Shown here: piece after piece, positions 1 through 6,224 of the stretch | Numbering within the stretch: the first letter of the stretch is position 1 | How the letters are laid out: each line of letters starts with the position of its first letter | Source of the DNA: JACOVP01 sp035289145 | GTDB lineage: Archaea > Nanobdellota > Nanobdellia > SCGC-AAA011-G17 > UBA489 | Assembly (NCBI GenBank): GCA_035289145.1 | Contig: DATDXZ010000066.1 | Span: forward strand, 1-8,232 | Direction of reading: 5' to 3' | DNA: 8,232 nucleotides | Notes under the pieces: generated by a model | The model's input: only the letters and a program-made list of their open reading frames with translations | Databases searched by the model: none | Told to the model about the DNA's origin: nothing | Made by a program: the position numbers and the translations under genes

Positions 1-156
1 AATAAAGACTGGCTTTCTTTTCACTGTTTGACGTTTCTCGCTAAAGCACAAAGATCCTGTTGAGAATATTTATTTTTCAGCCTCCCCAAAGCCTAAAGAA
101 GATGTTTGGTGCATTGTAACTTCAGAATGCTGAACAATTACAGTTTTTTTAAAAAT

Positions 157-1440
157 CTATTTCCTGAAGAAAAAATAATTTGCTAATGAAGTAACTGGTT
201 CCCATTTAGTTAAGACACGAGATTTTTCACGAAATGAAATGTCTCTATTCCATCTGAAAAGATCAAAATCTTCTGGTTCTTTACCTGTCGCGACCATTTC
301 TGCTACTAACTCTCCACTTCTAAATGCATTTGGTAGTCCTGCATTGTAGAGTGCTACAAAATGTTGTGGGCTAATCTCTCCAACAAAGGATAATCCATCT
401 ATAGGCGCTGGGATAACTCCAGTCCATAGATGTGAAAATGCAACTTCTTCTGCTAAATGAGGGAAAAGAGAGTTGAAAAGCGATTTTAATTCTTTTTCAG
501 GTTGTTTAATGTTACTTTTTCCTTCTCTTACTTTAGCAAGGCTGTTTAAGCGATCAGAACCACCAATGAGTATTCTTTTATCTCCAACTGGTCTTGCATA
601 GACATACCCAAGATCTTCTGAGTCCCAAAGCATGTGTTCTCCCCGTTTCCAAGTTTTTTGAAATTCTTCCTCAGTTAATGGGCGAGTCACTGCAACAGCG
701 GTCTCTAAGAAGAAAACCTTATGCTTTAACAAATCAAGATCAATTGCTCCTGCTCCATTTGTGAAGACTACAGATCCATAATGGATTGTGCCTTGTGGTG
801 TTTTCGCTGTTTTCTTTGATCGATTTACTTGAATAATGGGAGTTCTTTCATAAATTCTTACTCTTGGATCCAAAATTCTCCCTAATTCTTGTGTAAAAGC
901 AAGTCCATCTATGCAATAACCTTCTTCATTGAGCATTGCTGCAAAAGTGTGGCCTATGGTTGCCCTTTCCAAAATATGCCCATAATTATTGAGCAATTGG
1001 ACTGGAAAATCTGCCGCCTTTCTTGCTTCATATTCCCTGACAACAACTCCTATATGTTCTTCTTTTCTTGCTAAGTAGAGACTTGGTGTTTTTCTGAGGT
1101 CGCAAGCAAGATTGTTTTCTGTTGTTGCAGTAATAATGCCTTCTAGGCCTTTATTTAGCTGATCACAAACTGCTGGATCACTATCAACAAAATCATCCTC
1201 AATGCTATCAACCAATAAACCAGAAGATTTTCCTGTGGTAGCATGTCCAAGCCTATCAGCCTCTACAACTGTAATCTTTGTTGATCTTGGTGTTACTTGT
1301 GTGAGCTTATTAGCTGCAGAAAGTCCGGCAATTCCTCCTCCAACGACGAGGATATCTGTTCTTACTTCGCCTTCGAGATTTTTTCTAGGCGAATATCTTT
1401 TGTTTGCCTCTGCTATAAAATAAGGTGTTGTTGATGTCAT
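157..1440 (-). CDS. FAD-dependent oxidoreductase, DAO (D-amino acid oxidase/glycine oxidase) family
   Basis: Flavoprotein predicted to oxidise an amine or amino acid with FAD. The N-terminal Rossmann motif G35-x-G37-x-x-G40 (numbered from the GTG at 1443) sits after a hydrophobic strand, and E61 at the end of the second strand suits ribose binding. A GKSSG segment (71-75) matches the family's FAD loop. The C-terminal part has a WTGVIPAPIDGLSFVGE stretch followed by GLPNAFRSGELVAEM, the usual FAD-binding close of DAO proteins. At about 427 residues it is full length. I take ATG at 1440 rather than the adjacent GTG at 1443, because a TATA box centred 25 bp upstream predicts a leaderless mRNA starting near 1440. 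No signal peptide or membrane segment is visible, so it is probably cytosolic. It stands alone as a transcription unit. The substrate cannot be told from sequence; glycine, sarcosine, D-amino acids or polyamine derivatives are all possible. Confidence 0.88.
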   Translation of the reverse strand: MTSTTPYFIAEANKRYSPRKNLEGEVRTDILVVGGGIAGLSAANKLTQVTPRSTKITVVEADRLGHATTGKSSGLLVDSIEDDFVDSDPAVCDQLNKGLEGIITATTENNLACDLRKTPSLYLARKEEHIGVVVREYEARKAADFPVQLLNNYGHILERATIGHTFAAMLNEEGYCIDGLAFTQELGRILDPRVRIYERTPIIQVNRSKKTAKTPQGTIHYGSVVFTNGAGAIDLDLLKHKVFFLETAVAVTRPLTEEEFQKTWKRGEHMLWDSEDLGYVYARPVGDKRILIGGSDRLNSLAKVREGKSNIKQPEKELKSLFNSLFPHLAEEVAFSHLWTGVIPAPIDGLSFVGEISPQHFVALYNAGLPNAFRSGELVAEMVATGKEPEDFDLFRWNRDISFREKSRVLTKWEPVTSLANYFFFRK

Positions 1441-1460
1441 CACTAAAAAAGAAGCGATTT

Positions 1461-1470
1461 TATATTTAAA
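1461..1470 (-). promoter_or_regulatory. TATA box of the oxidoreductase gene
   Basis: On the minus strand this reads TTTAAATATA, a near-ideal archaeal TATA box. Its centre is about 25 bp upstream of the ATG at 1440, so transcription should start at or within a few bases of the start codon, giving a leaderless mRNA. The identical decamer occurs at 7401-7410 before the HTH-MNT gene. Confidence 0.65.
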
Positions 1471-1582
1471 TGTTGTTATTTGATACTACTTATAAATAGT
1501 TAAATCGATACCTTTTTGTGTACTTATTTTTTTCAATATATATGTTCAGCAGATAGTTTACTTCTCAAAGAGCCTCGGGAGA

Positions 1583-1590
1583 TATATAAA
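1583..1590 (+). promoter_or_regulatory. TATA box of the small acidic protein gene
   Basis: The sequence TATATAAA lies about 49 bp before the ATG at 1636. With the usual spacing, transcription would begin near 1612 and leave a leader of about 24 nt, just long enough to hold the Shine-Dalgarno site at 1621-1630. Confidence 0.6.
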
Positions 1591-1620
1591 GCACTGCCTC
1601 TTATTCACTTCTATCAACAA

Positions 1621-1630
1621 GAGAGGTGGT
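1621..1630 (+). promoter_or_regulatory. Strong Shine-Dalgarno site fixing the start at 1636
   Basis: GAGAGGTGGT matches the archaeal anti-Shine-Dalgarno (GGTG core) and ends 5 nt before ATG 1636. No comparable site precedes the earlier in-frame ATG at 1516, and the predicted transcript would begin after that codon. Confidence 0.7.
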
Positions 1631-1635
1631 TTACC

Positions 1636-1833
1636 ATGGATTTGTCAATGCCAACCATTGAGCACATAACTGGACAGCAGCTTAGAAAATTAACTGTCTG
1701 GCCTAAAGAGATATCTTCGGAAGAAGAGGACTTCTACGCTGAGAACTGCATCTTAGACCTGGAAGACAATGATGAGCTCAGCATCGAAGAAGGCGGCTTT
1801 ATGATAGGCTATCTCGGCGATCTAGATAAGTGA
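1636..1833 (+). CDS. Small acidic protein, 65 residues, function unknown
   Basis: I do not recognise a named family. The protein is strongly acidic (17 Asp/Glu against 4 Lys/Arg), with one Cys (38) and one Trp (22). The C-terminal part, LSIEEGGFMIGYLGDLDK, resembles the conserved tail of many small hypothetical archaeal proteins, with an acidic helix followed by GFMxGYL; that is a resemblance only. The frame stays open back to 1516, but I choose ATG 1636 because a GAGAGGTGGT site lies 5 nt before it and the TATA box at 1583-1590 would start transcription downstream of 1516. The last 25 bp overlap the 3' end of the COG2433 gene on the other strand. High acidity and a strong ribosome site suggest an abundant soluble protein, possibly binding a basic partner; this is inference. 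Confidence 0.75.
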   Translation: MDLSMPTIEHITGQQLRKLTVWPKEISSEEEDFYAENCILDLEDNDELSIEEGGFMIGYLGDLDK

Positions 1834-2954
1834 TTGACGCTCTTCCTGGTACTCTTGCACAATCGTTGAGAGTATATCTTCTTTCTTTCTCGTTCGATAG
1901 CTTCTTGCTCTATGATGGCTATATTCGTTGTCTCCTTCATAGGAATATGCACAGCATTCAAGAATGAGATGCCTAACTTCACCAGCTCTTTCGCTGGCTG
2001 CTTTTTGTAGATGATAATGTTTGTTTTTTTCTTTAGAAACTCCAAGGAGCGTTCACTAAACACATTGACGTCATCAACCACTAATATGTCTCCCTCTTCA
2101 ACAGTTCTCTGCACTTCTTCCCACCCTAAGGTCTTCAGTTTTTTTGCAACAATCTTGCCGCGAGCCTCCAACACTAGAGGAGTCAATGATTTCACTTCCT
2201 GACGAAGCGTGTTCACTTCCTGCTTGTATCTTCCCACTTCCTGATTGAGGAACTCTATCTTCTGATTCTTGAACTTGATGATGTCTTGTACTTTTCTTTC
2301 TGATATAGCATCTACTTTCTTCAGCAATTGACGAATTTTTTGATCCAGATATTCCGCTTTTGCCATAAGCCAATCATTTTCTTTTTTGAGATAGCGATTT
2401 TCCTCAATCATGCGCGATGACTTCTTGAATGCTGTCTTGAGACGACGCTTCTTAATTATTTCTTCGTCTTCCGGCTGCTCCAGGGAAGCGAGCGCATTGC
2501 CGATAGTACATCCTTCCAACACCTTGACCTTGACTTCTCTAGACAGATGCTCTTTTCCTATTCGCTTTAGAGTATCATCGACTTTCTGCAGCGCCGGCTT
2601 GACTTCTTTGAATGCATACAAAGCTGCAGCCAACGCATCTCGCTGATGATCATCGCGAGGGTTGTATTCCTTGGTGATTCTTTCCTTAAAGCCGACCTTC
2701 ATGTCTTCTTCAGGCATGACTACTTTTGCACCCACTTTTGCAGAAAACTTCTCAATCAGTCCAGGAATATGCTTGACGTCTGTACCAATGACTAGCACTT
2801 TCCCCTCATCTGTAACCTCTGCCAACAAGTTATTAAGCGCCAATTCTTTAGAGCTCTTTAGCTTTCGAATATTACCCTTACTATCCAGCACTGCATATGC
2901 TGTAGTAATGCCCGGGTCAATGCCTACAATAATCAGATCTTGCTGCAACTTCAT
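1809..2954 (-). CDS. COG2433/DUF460 family protein, RuvC/YqgF-like RNase H fold with coiled coil
   Basis: Archaeal protein of unknown role with a predicted nuclease fold. Residues 6-25 (IIVGIDPGITTAYAVLD) form the first strand of an RNase H/RuvC-like domain, with D13 as the expected first metal ligand. D101/D102 and D106 in NPRDDHQRDALAAAL match the last acidic motif of RuvC-type nucleases, and acidic residues at 82-84 could supply the middle one. Residues about 165-260 are a long charged coiled coil. The C-terminal part (about 265-350, with GDILVVDDV) matches the conserved end of DUF460. At 381 residues it is shorter than the euryarchaeal members I recall, which exceed 600. Translation starts at ATG 2954, about 25 bp from a TATA element shared with the divergent phosphoesterase. 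The 3' end overlaps the small acidic gene by 25 bp. A role in DNA or RNA processing is likely, but the substrate is unknown. Confidence 0.85.
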   Translation of the reverse strand: MKLQQDLIIVGIDPGITTAYAVLDSKGNIRKLKSSKELALNNLLAEVTDEGKVLVIGTDVKHIPGLIEKFSAKVGAKVVMPEEDMKVGFKERITKEYNPRDDHQRDALAAALYAFKEVKPALQKVDDTLKRIGKEHLSREVKVKVLEGCTIGNALASLEQPEDEEIIKKRRLKTAFKKSSRMIEENRYLKKENDWLMAKAEYLDQKIRQLLKKVDAISERKVQDIIKFKNQKIEFLNQEVGRYKQEVNTLRQEVKSLTPLVLEARGKIVAKKLKTLGWEEVQRTVEEGDILVVDDVNVFSERSLEFLKKKTNIIIYKKQPAKELVKLGISFLNAVHIPMKETTNIAIIEQEAIERERKKIYSQRLCKSTRKSVNHLSRSPR

Positions 2955-2973
2955 GCTTTTGCTGGAGAATAAA

Positions 2974-2983
2974 GTATAAAAAC
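2974..2983. promoter_or_regulatory. Shared bidirectional TATA element
   Basis: The only TATA-like sequence in the 50-bp gap between divergent genes. It reads GTATAAAAA on the plus strand and TTTTTATAC on the minus strand. Its centre is about 26 bp from ATG 3005 (phosphoesterase) and about 25 bp from ATG 2954 (COG2433). Both genes would therefore be leaderless and driven from the same element. Confidence 0.55.
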
Positions 2984-3004
2984 CTTGTTTTTCTCTGTCT
3001 GTAT

Positions 3005-3607
3005 ATGAAAATTCTGGCTTTCACTGATATTCATAGAGCAGATTCTAAAATCATTAAAAAGGCTCTTTTTGATATTGTTAAAAAAGCAGCACAGGCTGAT
3101 ATTTTAATTTGTTGCGGCGACATCTCGTTTTTTGGACAAGGATTTCGATCAGCATTGAACATCTTGATGAAAGCTGACAAACCCTTATTAATCATTCATG
3201 GCAATCATGAAGAGGAACGAGAAGTCAGCCATCTGCGCTTGAAAAATATTATACCTTTTCATAGAAAACCTCATAGAATAGGAAATTATCTATTTTTGGG
3301 CCATGGTGGCGGTGGATTTTCCATAATCGACCGGAAACTAGAACAAAGACTGCCTCAATTTAAAGAGAAGATACAACCTAGTGACAAAGTTATTTTAGTT
3401 ACTCATGGACCCCCTTATAATACTGAATTAGATTATATGCCTTTATACGGCTCAGTTGGCTGTCGAAGCATTACGAAAGCAATCAAAGAACTCAAACCAC
3501 ACTTGTTTTTATGCGGTCATATCCATGAGAATTTTTATGTCCGCCAGAAACTTGGACAAACTCTCATGCTGAATCCAGGACCTTTGGGAACCCTTATAGA
3601 GGTTTAA
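3005..3607 (+). CDS. Calcineurin-like metallophosphoesterase
   Basis: Two-metal phosphoesterase of about 200 residues, close to the Icc-related archaeal group (COG2129 type). All the metal-binding motifs are visible in order: D8-x-H10, G38-D39, G66-N67-H68-E69, H134-G135, and G171-H172-x-H174, followed by N190-P191-G192. An intact set predicts an active enzyme with Mn, Fe or similar metals in a dinuclear site. The substrate cannot be told; cyclic nucleotides, phosphodiesters and nucleic-acid ends are all possible for this family. It has no signal peptide and is probably cytosolic. The ATG at 3005 begins the core fold directly (MKILAFTDIH) and lies about 26 bp after the shared TATA element, so a leaderless start fits. 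The 3' end overlaps the DedA gene by 14 bp tail to tail. Confidence 0.92.
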   Translation: MKILAFTDIHRADSKIIKKALFDIVKKAAQADILICCGDISFFGQGFRSALNILMKADKPLLIIHGNHEEEREVSHLRLKNIIPFHRKPHRIGNYLFLGHGGGGFSIIDRKLEQRLPQFKEKIQPSDKVILVTHGPPYNTELDYMPLYGSVGCRSITKAIKELKPHLFLCGHIHENFYVRQKLGQTLMLNPGPLGTLIEV

Positions 3608-4244
3608 TTTTTCTTTTTCTCTGCTTGATGAATTCTATACCTACTGGAATAAATGACAATAAAATAATCACTAGAATGACTACTGAAAAGTTCTCCTTGA
3701 CTATAGGAACATTGCCGAAATAATATCCTCCCAAGAGAAACAAGCTGACCCATGCTATGCCACCAACCACGTTATAGACAAGAAATCTTCCATAGTTCAT
3801 CTTTCCAATGCCTGCAACAAATGGAGCAAATGTGCGAATAATAGGGATGAATCTGGCAAGCACTATCGCTTTGCTCCCATGGATTTCGTAGAACTGTTCT
3901 GTTTTTATGAGATACTCTTGCTTAAGAAAACGCATCCGCTCATGAAACACTTTCGGACCTAAAGAAAACCCCACCCAGTAGTTTACTGTATCTCCTAAAA
4001 TTGCAGCCATCATCAACAAGAGATATATGCCTATAATATTTATACTACCTAGCGCACCCAATGCGCCTACTGCAAATAGTAAAGAGTCTCCTGGCAAAAA
4101 AGGTGTAAACACTAAGCCTGTTTCACAGAATATAATCAAAAAGAGAAGACTATACACCCAGATGCCATATTGGTCCACTAGATTGGTAAGATATTTATCC
4201 AAATGGAGGATTACTTCTATGAATGAGCTCAAGACTTCAAACAT
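3594..4244 (-). CDS. DedA family integral membrane protein (VTT/SNARE-associated domain)
   Basis: Polytopic membrane protein of 216 residues. The family includes lipid scramblases or flippases (undecaprenyl phosphate or phosphatidylethanolamine in bacteria) and is linked to membrane homeostasis. The first re-entrant motif is F39-C-E41-T-G followed by FLPGDSLLFAVG, with D53; the second is A130-R131-FIP-x-x-R137 with FVAGIG and G145. E41, D53, R131 and R137 line up with the four charged residues essential in E. coli YqjA as I recall them. Hydrophobic segments cover about 28-48, 55-90, 125-178 and 185-205, and the C-terminus is basic (KQRKRKIKPL), suggesting a cytoplasmic tail. Length is typical. 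The start at 4244 has a weak TATA-like element 26 bp upstream. In an archaeon the lipid carried would be isoprenoid-based; this is inference. Confidence 0.92.
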   Translation of the reverse strand: MFEVLSSFIEVILHLDKYLTNLVDQYGIWVYSLLFLIIFCETGLVFTPFLPGDSLLFAVGALGALGSINIIGIYLLLMMAAILGDTVNYWVGFSLGPKVFHERMRFLKQEYLIKTEQFYEIHGSKAIVLARFIPIIRTFAPFVAGIGKMNYGRFLVYNVVGGIAWVSLFLLGGYYFGNVPIVKENFSVVILVIILLSFIPVGIEFIKQRKRKIKPL

Positions 4245-4265
4245 ACATCTTTGGCTGTTCAGGCT

Positions 4266-4275
4266 CTCTTAAAAC
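4266..4275 (-). promoter_or_regulatory. Weak TATA-like element before the DedA gene
   Basis: Reads GTTTTAAGAG on the minus strand, centred about 26 bp from ATG 4244. The match is poor, but the spacing equals that of the other leaderless genes in this window and nothing better lies nearby. Confidence 0.3.
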
Positions 4276-4303
4276 TTTCGTTGTGTAAGAGTAGTGAGCA
4301 AAG

Positions 4304-4310
4304 TATATAT
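4304..4310 (+). promoter_or_regulatory. TATA box of the PAS-STAS gene; bears on its start codon
   Basis: TATATAT, preceded by an A-rich GCAAAG that resembles a BRE. It lies only about 12 bp before the ATG at 4319 but 27 bp before the in-frame ATG at 4334 (Met6). By the spacing seen elsewhere in the window, transcription would begin near 4334, making Met6 a leaderless start. Confidence 0.5.
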
Positions 4311-4318
4311 TCAAGAAA

Positions 4319-5239
4319 ATGGCTTCCTATGCTATGGTTGATGAATCTTTTCGTCCATCAGAGGAACCTTCACTAGAAGCAATTCTCGCTAGAATAAGCG
4401 CAACTGTTGAAGAGGGAGTAAATGAAGCGCTTGACGCTCAGAGACGAGCATATGAAGCAAGAATAGCAGACTTAGAGAAAAGACTTTATCGTGCAGACAA
4501 ACGCGCGACCCATAGTGTAGACACATTAGAAACTGTGCAGCATCCAGCATTACGGATTAATGGAGAACAGATTATAGAGAGAATGAATGATCTTGCCAAA
4601 ACAAGATTTGGATATTCCTTAGCTGAGATTGAGGGAGAAAGTATATTTAATTATATTGGACAAGATGAGCTAGGAATCCTTCATCTCTTTAGCGCTTATG
4701 ACTCTCTCCGCGAATTTATTACTTATGAGGACATGGAAGACTTCCCAGTTACCTTTAGAACTAGCGAAGGTAAACAATTACCTTATAGTGTACAGCTCAG
4801 ATTTTTCGCTCGCGCTTCACCAGGATATCATGGAGCAACAGTTGTCTTCATGCCAAGGGCTCGCCATTTTATTGATCGCATTATGCCTAGAAGCGTCAAT
4901 GTTCTTAAAGCAGCTGAATTTATGTCTAAGGAGGGCTTAATAGATTACAAAGCTAAAACAGAGACTGGTGTCTTTGGAAATCTTGTTATTGCTCCTTTTA
5001 CTTCCGACCAAAAAGGACGCACAAGACTAACTATTGTAGATATGGAAGGTGTACAAACGTGTGGTGACGAAATCTACCAATTCCTAGCAAACACACAATC
5101 AAAACTTCATGCTACAGATCCTAGATTTGATATTCAAGTGTATACCAGCAGCCCAACCATCAGACAAGAGCTCATAAAACAGGGTTTTCCGGAACAGAAT
5201 ATTAAAGATCAAAAGAAAAAAAATAAAGAAAAAAAATAA
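4319..5239 (+). CDS. PAS domain plus STAS-like domain sensory protein
   Basis: A cytosolic signalling protein by its architecture. Residues 15-65 form a charged amphipathic helix that could dimerise. About 74-178 read as a PAS domain (PALRINGEQIIERMNDLAKTRF, then GYSLAEIEGESIFNYI, then VTFRTSEGKQLPYSVQL). About 190-292 resemble a STAS domain: a hydrophobic strand GNLVIAPF, the core LTIVDMEGV, a helix, then DIQVYTSSPTIRQELIKQGF. The usual Asp-Ser-Ser-Gly site of STAS antagonists is replaced by TCGD (247-250), so control by phosphorylation is doubtful. The tail is Lys-rich. Bacterial stressosome proteins combine a sensor domain with STAS in the same order, as in YtvA. The longest frame is listed, but the TATA box favours Met6 at 4334, and no Shine-Dalgarno precedes 4319. 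The STAS call is less certain than PAS; no kinase or output gene is nearby. Confidence 0.72.
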   Translation: MASYAMVDESFRPSEEPSLEAILARISATVEEGVNEALDAQRRAYEARIADLEKRLYRADKRATHSVDTLETVQHPALRINGEQIIERMNDLAKTRFGYSLAEIEGESIFNYIGQDELGILHLFSAYDSLREFITYEDMEDFPVTFRTSEGKQLPYSVQLRFFARASPGYHGATVVFMPRARHFIDRIMPRSVNVLKAAEFMSKEGLIDYKAKTETGVFGNLVIAPFTSDQKGRTRLTIVDMEGVQTCGDEIYQFLANTQSKLHATDPRFDIQVYTSSPTIRQELIKQGFPEQNIKDQKKKNKEKK

Positions 5240-5240
5240 T
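5211..5240 (-). terminator. Poly-T terminator for the basic peptide gene, inside the PAS-STAS tail
   Basis: On the minus strand this is two runs of eight T separated by a few bases, starting about 20 bp after the stop codon at 5259. Oligo-T tracts without hairpins end transcription in archaea. On the plus strand the same bases encode the Lys-rich tail of the PAS-STAS protein. Confidence 0.5.
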
Positions 5241-5258
5241 ATGCTTGAAGAGAACTTA

Positions 5259-5330
5259 TTATCTTCTTCTTGTTGATTTTCGAGCGGATGAACTTCTTCG
5301 AGAAGCTGCTGCGCGTCTTTTTGCTGCCAT
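5259..5330 (-). CDS. Very small, extremely basic peptide of 23 residues
   Basis: The frame encodes MAAKRRAAASRRSSSARKST followed by three Arg and TAA. Only six residue types occur: 8 Arg, 2 Lys, 6 Ala, 5 Ser, 1 Thr and the starting Met, for a net charge of about +10. It looks like a histone H1 tail, a protamine or a ribosome-associated tail, so nucleic-acid binding is the natural guess; I do not recognise a named family. Support for a real gene comes from AGAGGTGA placed 6 nt before the ATG, a TATA-like GTATTTAAG about 53 bp upstream, and a double poly-T tract just after the stop. It follows the TatD gene on the same strand at 93 bp and converges on the PAS-STAS gene. It could also be the remnant of a longer gene, but the ribosome site and terminator argue against that. 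Confidence 0.68.
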   Translation of the reverse strand: MAAKRRAAASRRSSSARKSTRRR

Positions 5331-5336
5331 GTTTTT

Positions 5337-5344
5337 TCACCTCT
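5337..5344 (-). promoter_or_regulatory. Shine-Dalgarno site of the basic peptide gene
   Basis: AGAGGTGA on the minus strand, separated by AAAAAC (6 nt) from ATG 5330. This is the best ribosome site in the window apart from the one at 1621-1630, and it is the main reason for calling so short a gene. Confidence 0.7.
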
Positions 5345-5378
5345 TTGCAAATATATTAGAAATAAGATAATTAGCTTT

Positions 5379-5387
5379 CTTAAATAC
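5379..5387 (-). promoter_or_regulatory. TATA-like element of the basic peptide gene
   Basis: GTATTTAAG on the minus strand. Transcription would start near 5357 and give a leader of about 27 nt containing the Shine-Dalgarno site. A second AT-rich run at 5351-5357 is too close to the start codon to leave room for that site. Confidence 0.45.
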
Positions 5388-5423
5388 TTTTTCTTTTTGG
5401 GCACTTTCTTTTTTGAAAGCTAT

Positions 5424-6224
5424 TTAGAGAAACATCTGCTCAAAATTCTTAAAAATATTTTTTTCTGCCTCTTGCTCATCTATTTTCTTTATTTTTGCAA
5501 TCATTTTTATGGTTTCCCGAACAAATGCAGGCTCATTTTTGCGGTCACTATGCGGGCTCAAGTAAGGAGCGTCTGTTTCAGTCAGAATCTGGCTGATATC
5601 GACCATTTCGACCAGCATCTGGAAGTGCTGCAGCTTGACAATAACAGGAGGGATGGAGAATTTATACCCTAAGTCTGCAGCTCTTTGGATCAGTTTTTTG
5701 TTGCCCATGAAGCAATGCAGATCTACTTTTTTCAAGGTTGTTGATTCCAGCATGTCCAACACATCTTTTTCCGCTTTTCTGGTGTGGAGGATGACTGGCG
5801 TTCTGATCTTTTCGACAAATGCAAGGATTTTTTGGAGATTTTCCTTCTGTTTAGGCATCTGATCTGCACAATATTTTGCGTCGAGACCGACTTCACCTAT
5901 TGCAAACACTTCGTCCTTATGCTTGGTAATGAATTTGAACTCTTCGTCTATATCTATGGGTTCTGCTTGACGTGGCAAGCCTTCTACATGAACGTTGCCT
6001 AAAAGGTCGATAGGATAGAGACCTGCAGAGAATTTGACGATATCAGGATATTTTCTACTTATAGCGAGAGCATTGCGGTTGCTGGTGACGTTGACTCCAG
6101 ATGTGAGAATATACTTCATACCTGCTTTTTTTGCACGGTCGAGGACTGCATCTAACTGATTAAAAAGATAGGCATGGTCCAAGTGTGCGTGCACATCCAC
6201 CAACAGGGGGATATTTATATCCAT
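5424..6224 (-). CDS. tatD: TatD family metal-dependent hydrolase (putative DNase)
   Basis: TIM-barrel enzyme of the amidohydrolase superfamily. Bacterial and eukaryotic TatD proteins are 3'-5' exonucleases with roles in DNA repair or RNA quality control. With the start at ATG 6224 it has 266 residues, typical of the family. The metal ligands are all present: H12-x-H14 (VDVHAHLD), E111 (AIGEVGLD), H147 (VILHTRK), H170 (VDLHCF) and D218 (LTETDAPYLSP). The frame extends to 6275, but ATG 6224 places the HxH motif at the usual distance from the N-terminus. The start codon lies inside the last codons of the HEPN gene (10-nt overlap), so translation is probably coupled and no separate promoter is needed. 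Co-transcription with the HEPN/MNT module is unusual for tatD. The exact substrate cannot be told from sequence. Confidence 0.92.
   Translation of the reverse strand: MDINIPLLVDVHAHLDHAYLFNQLDAVLDRAKKAGMKYILTSGVNVTSNRNALAISRKYPDIVKFSAGLYPIDLLGNVHVEGLPRQAEPIDIDEEFKFITKHKDEVFAIGEVGLDAKYCADQMPKQKENLQKILAFVEKIRTPVILHTRKAEKDVLDMLESTTLKKVDLHCFMGNKKLIQRAADLGYKFSIPPVIVKLQHFQMLVEMVDISQILTETDAPYLSPHSDRKNEPAFVRETIKMIAKIKKIDEQEAEKNIFKNFEQMFL

Noticed and set aside
1..156. Short frames in the left edge, including one reading MHQTSSLGFGEAEK on the minus strand
   Set aside because: All are under 25 codons with no ribosome site or promoter, and reading frames are broken by stops on both strands.
1516..1635. 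N-terminal extension of the small acidic protein to ATG 1516
   Set aside because: The TATA box at 1583-1590 lies inside the extension and the strong ribosome site precedes ATG 1636; the extension also differs in composition from the rest.
2098..2373. Minus-strand 91-codon frame inside the COG2433 gene
   Set aside because: Alternative frame of the coiled-coil region of a well-supported gene, low-complexity and without its own start signals.
5294..5306. Inverted repeat CTTCTTCGAGAAG inside the basic peptide gene
   Set aside because: It arises from Arg and Ser codons (AGA, TCT, CGA) in a repetitive peptide; there is no reason to see a regulatory hairpin.
5099..5404. Minus-strand open frame of 101 codons with a hydrophobic poly-Phe/Ile stretch
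   Set aside because: It lies mostly antisense to the end of the PAS-STAS gene; its hydrophobic part is just the translation of poly-T runs, and it has no ribosome site. The better frame in this place is the 23-residue gene.
5404..5419. Small inverted repeat CTTTC/GAAAG after the TatD stop
   Set aside because: Five A/T-rich base pairs around a T6 loop are too weak to call a terminator hairpin, especially in an archaeon.
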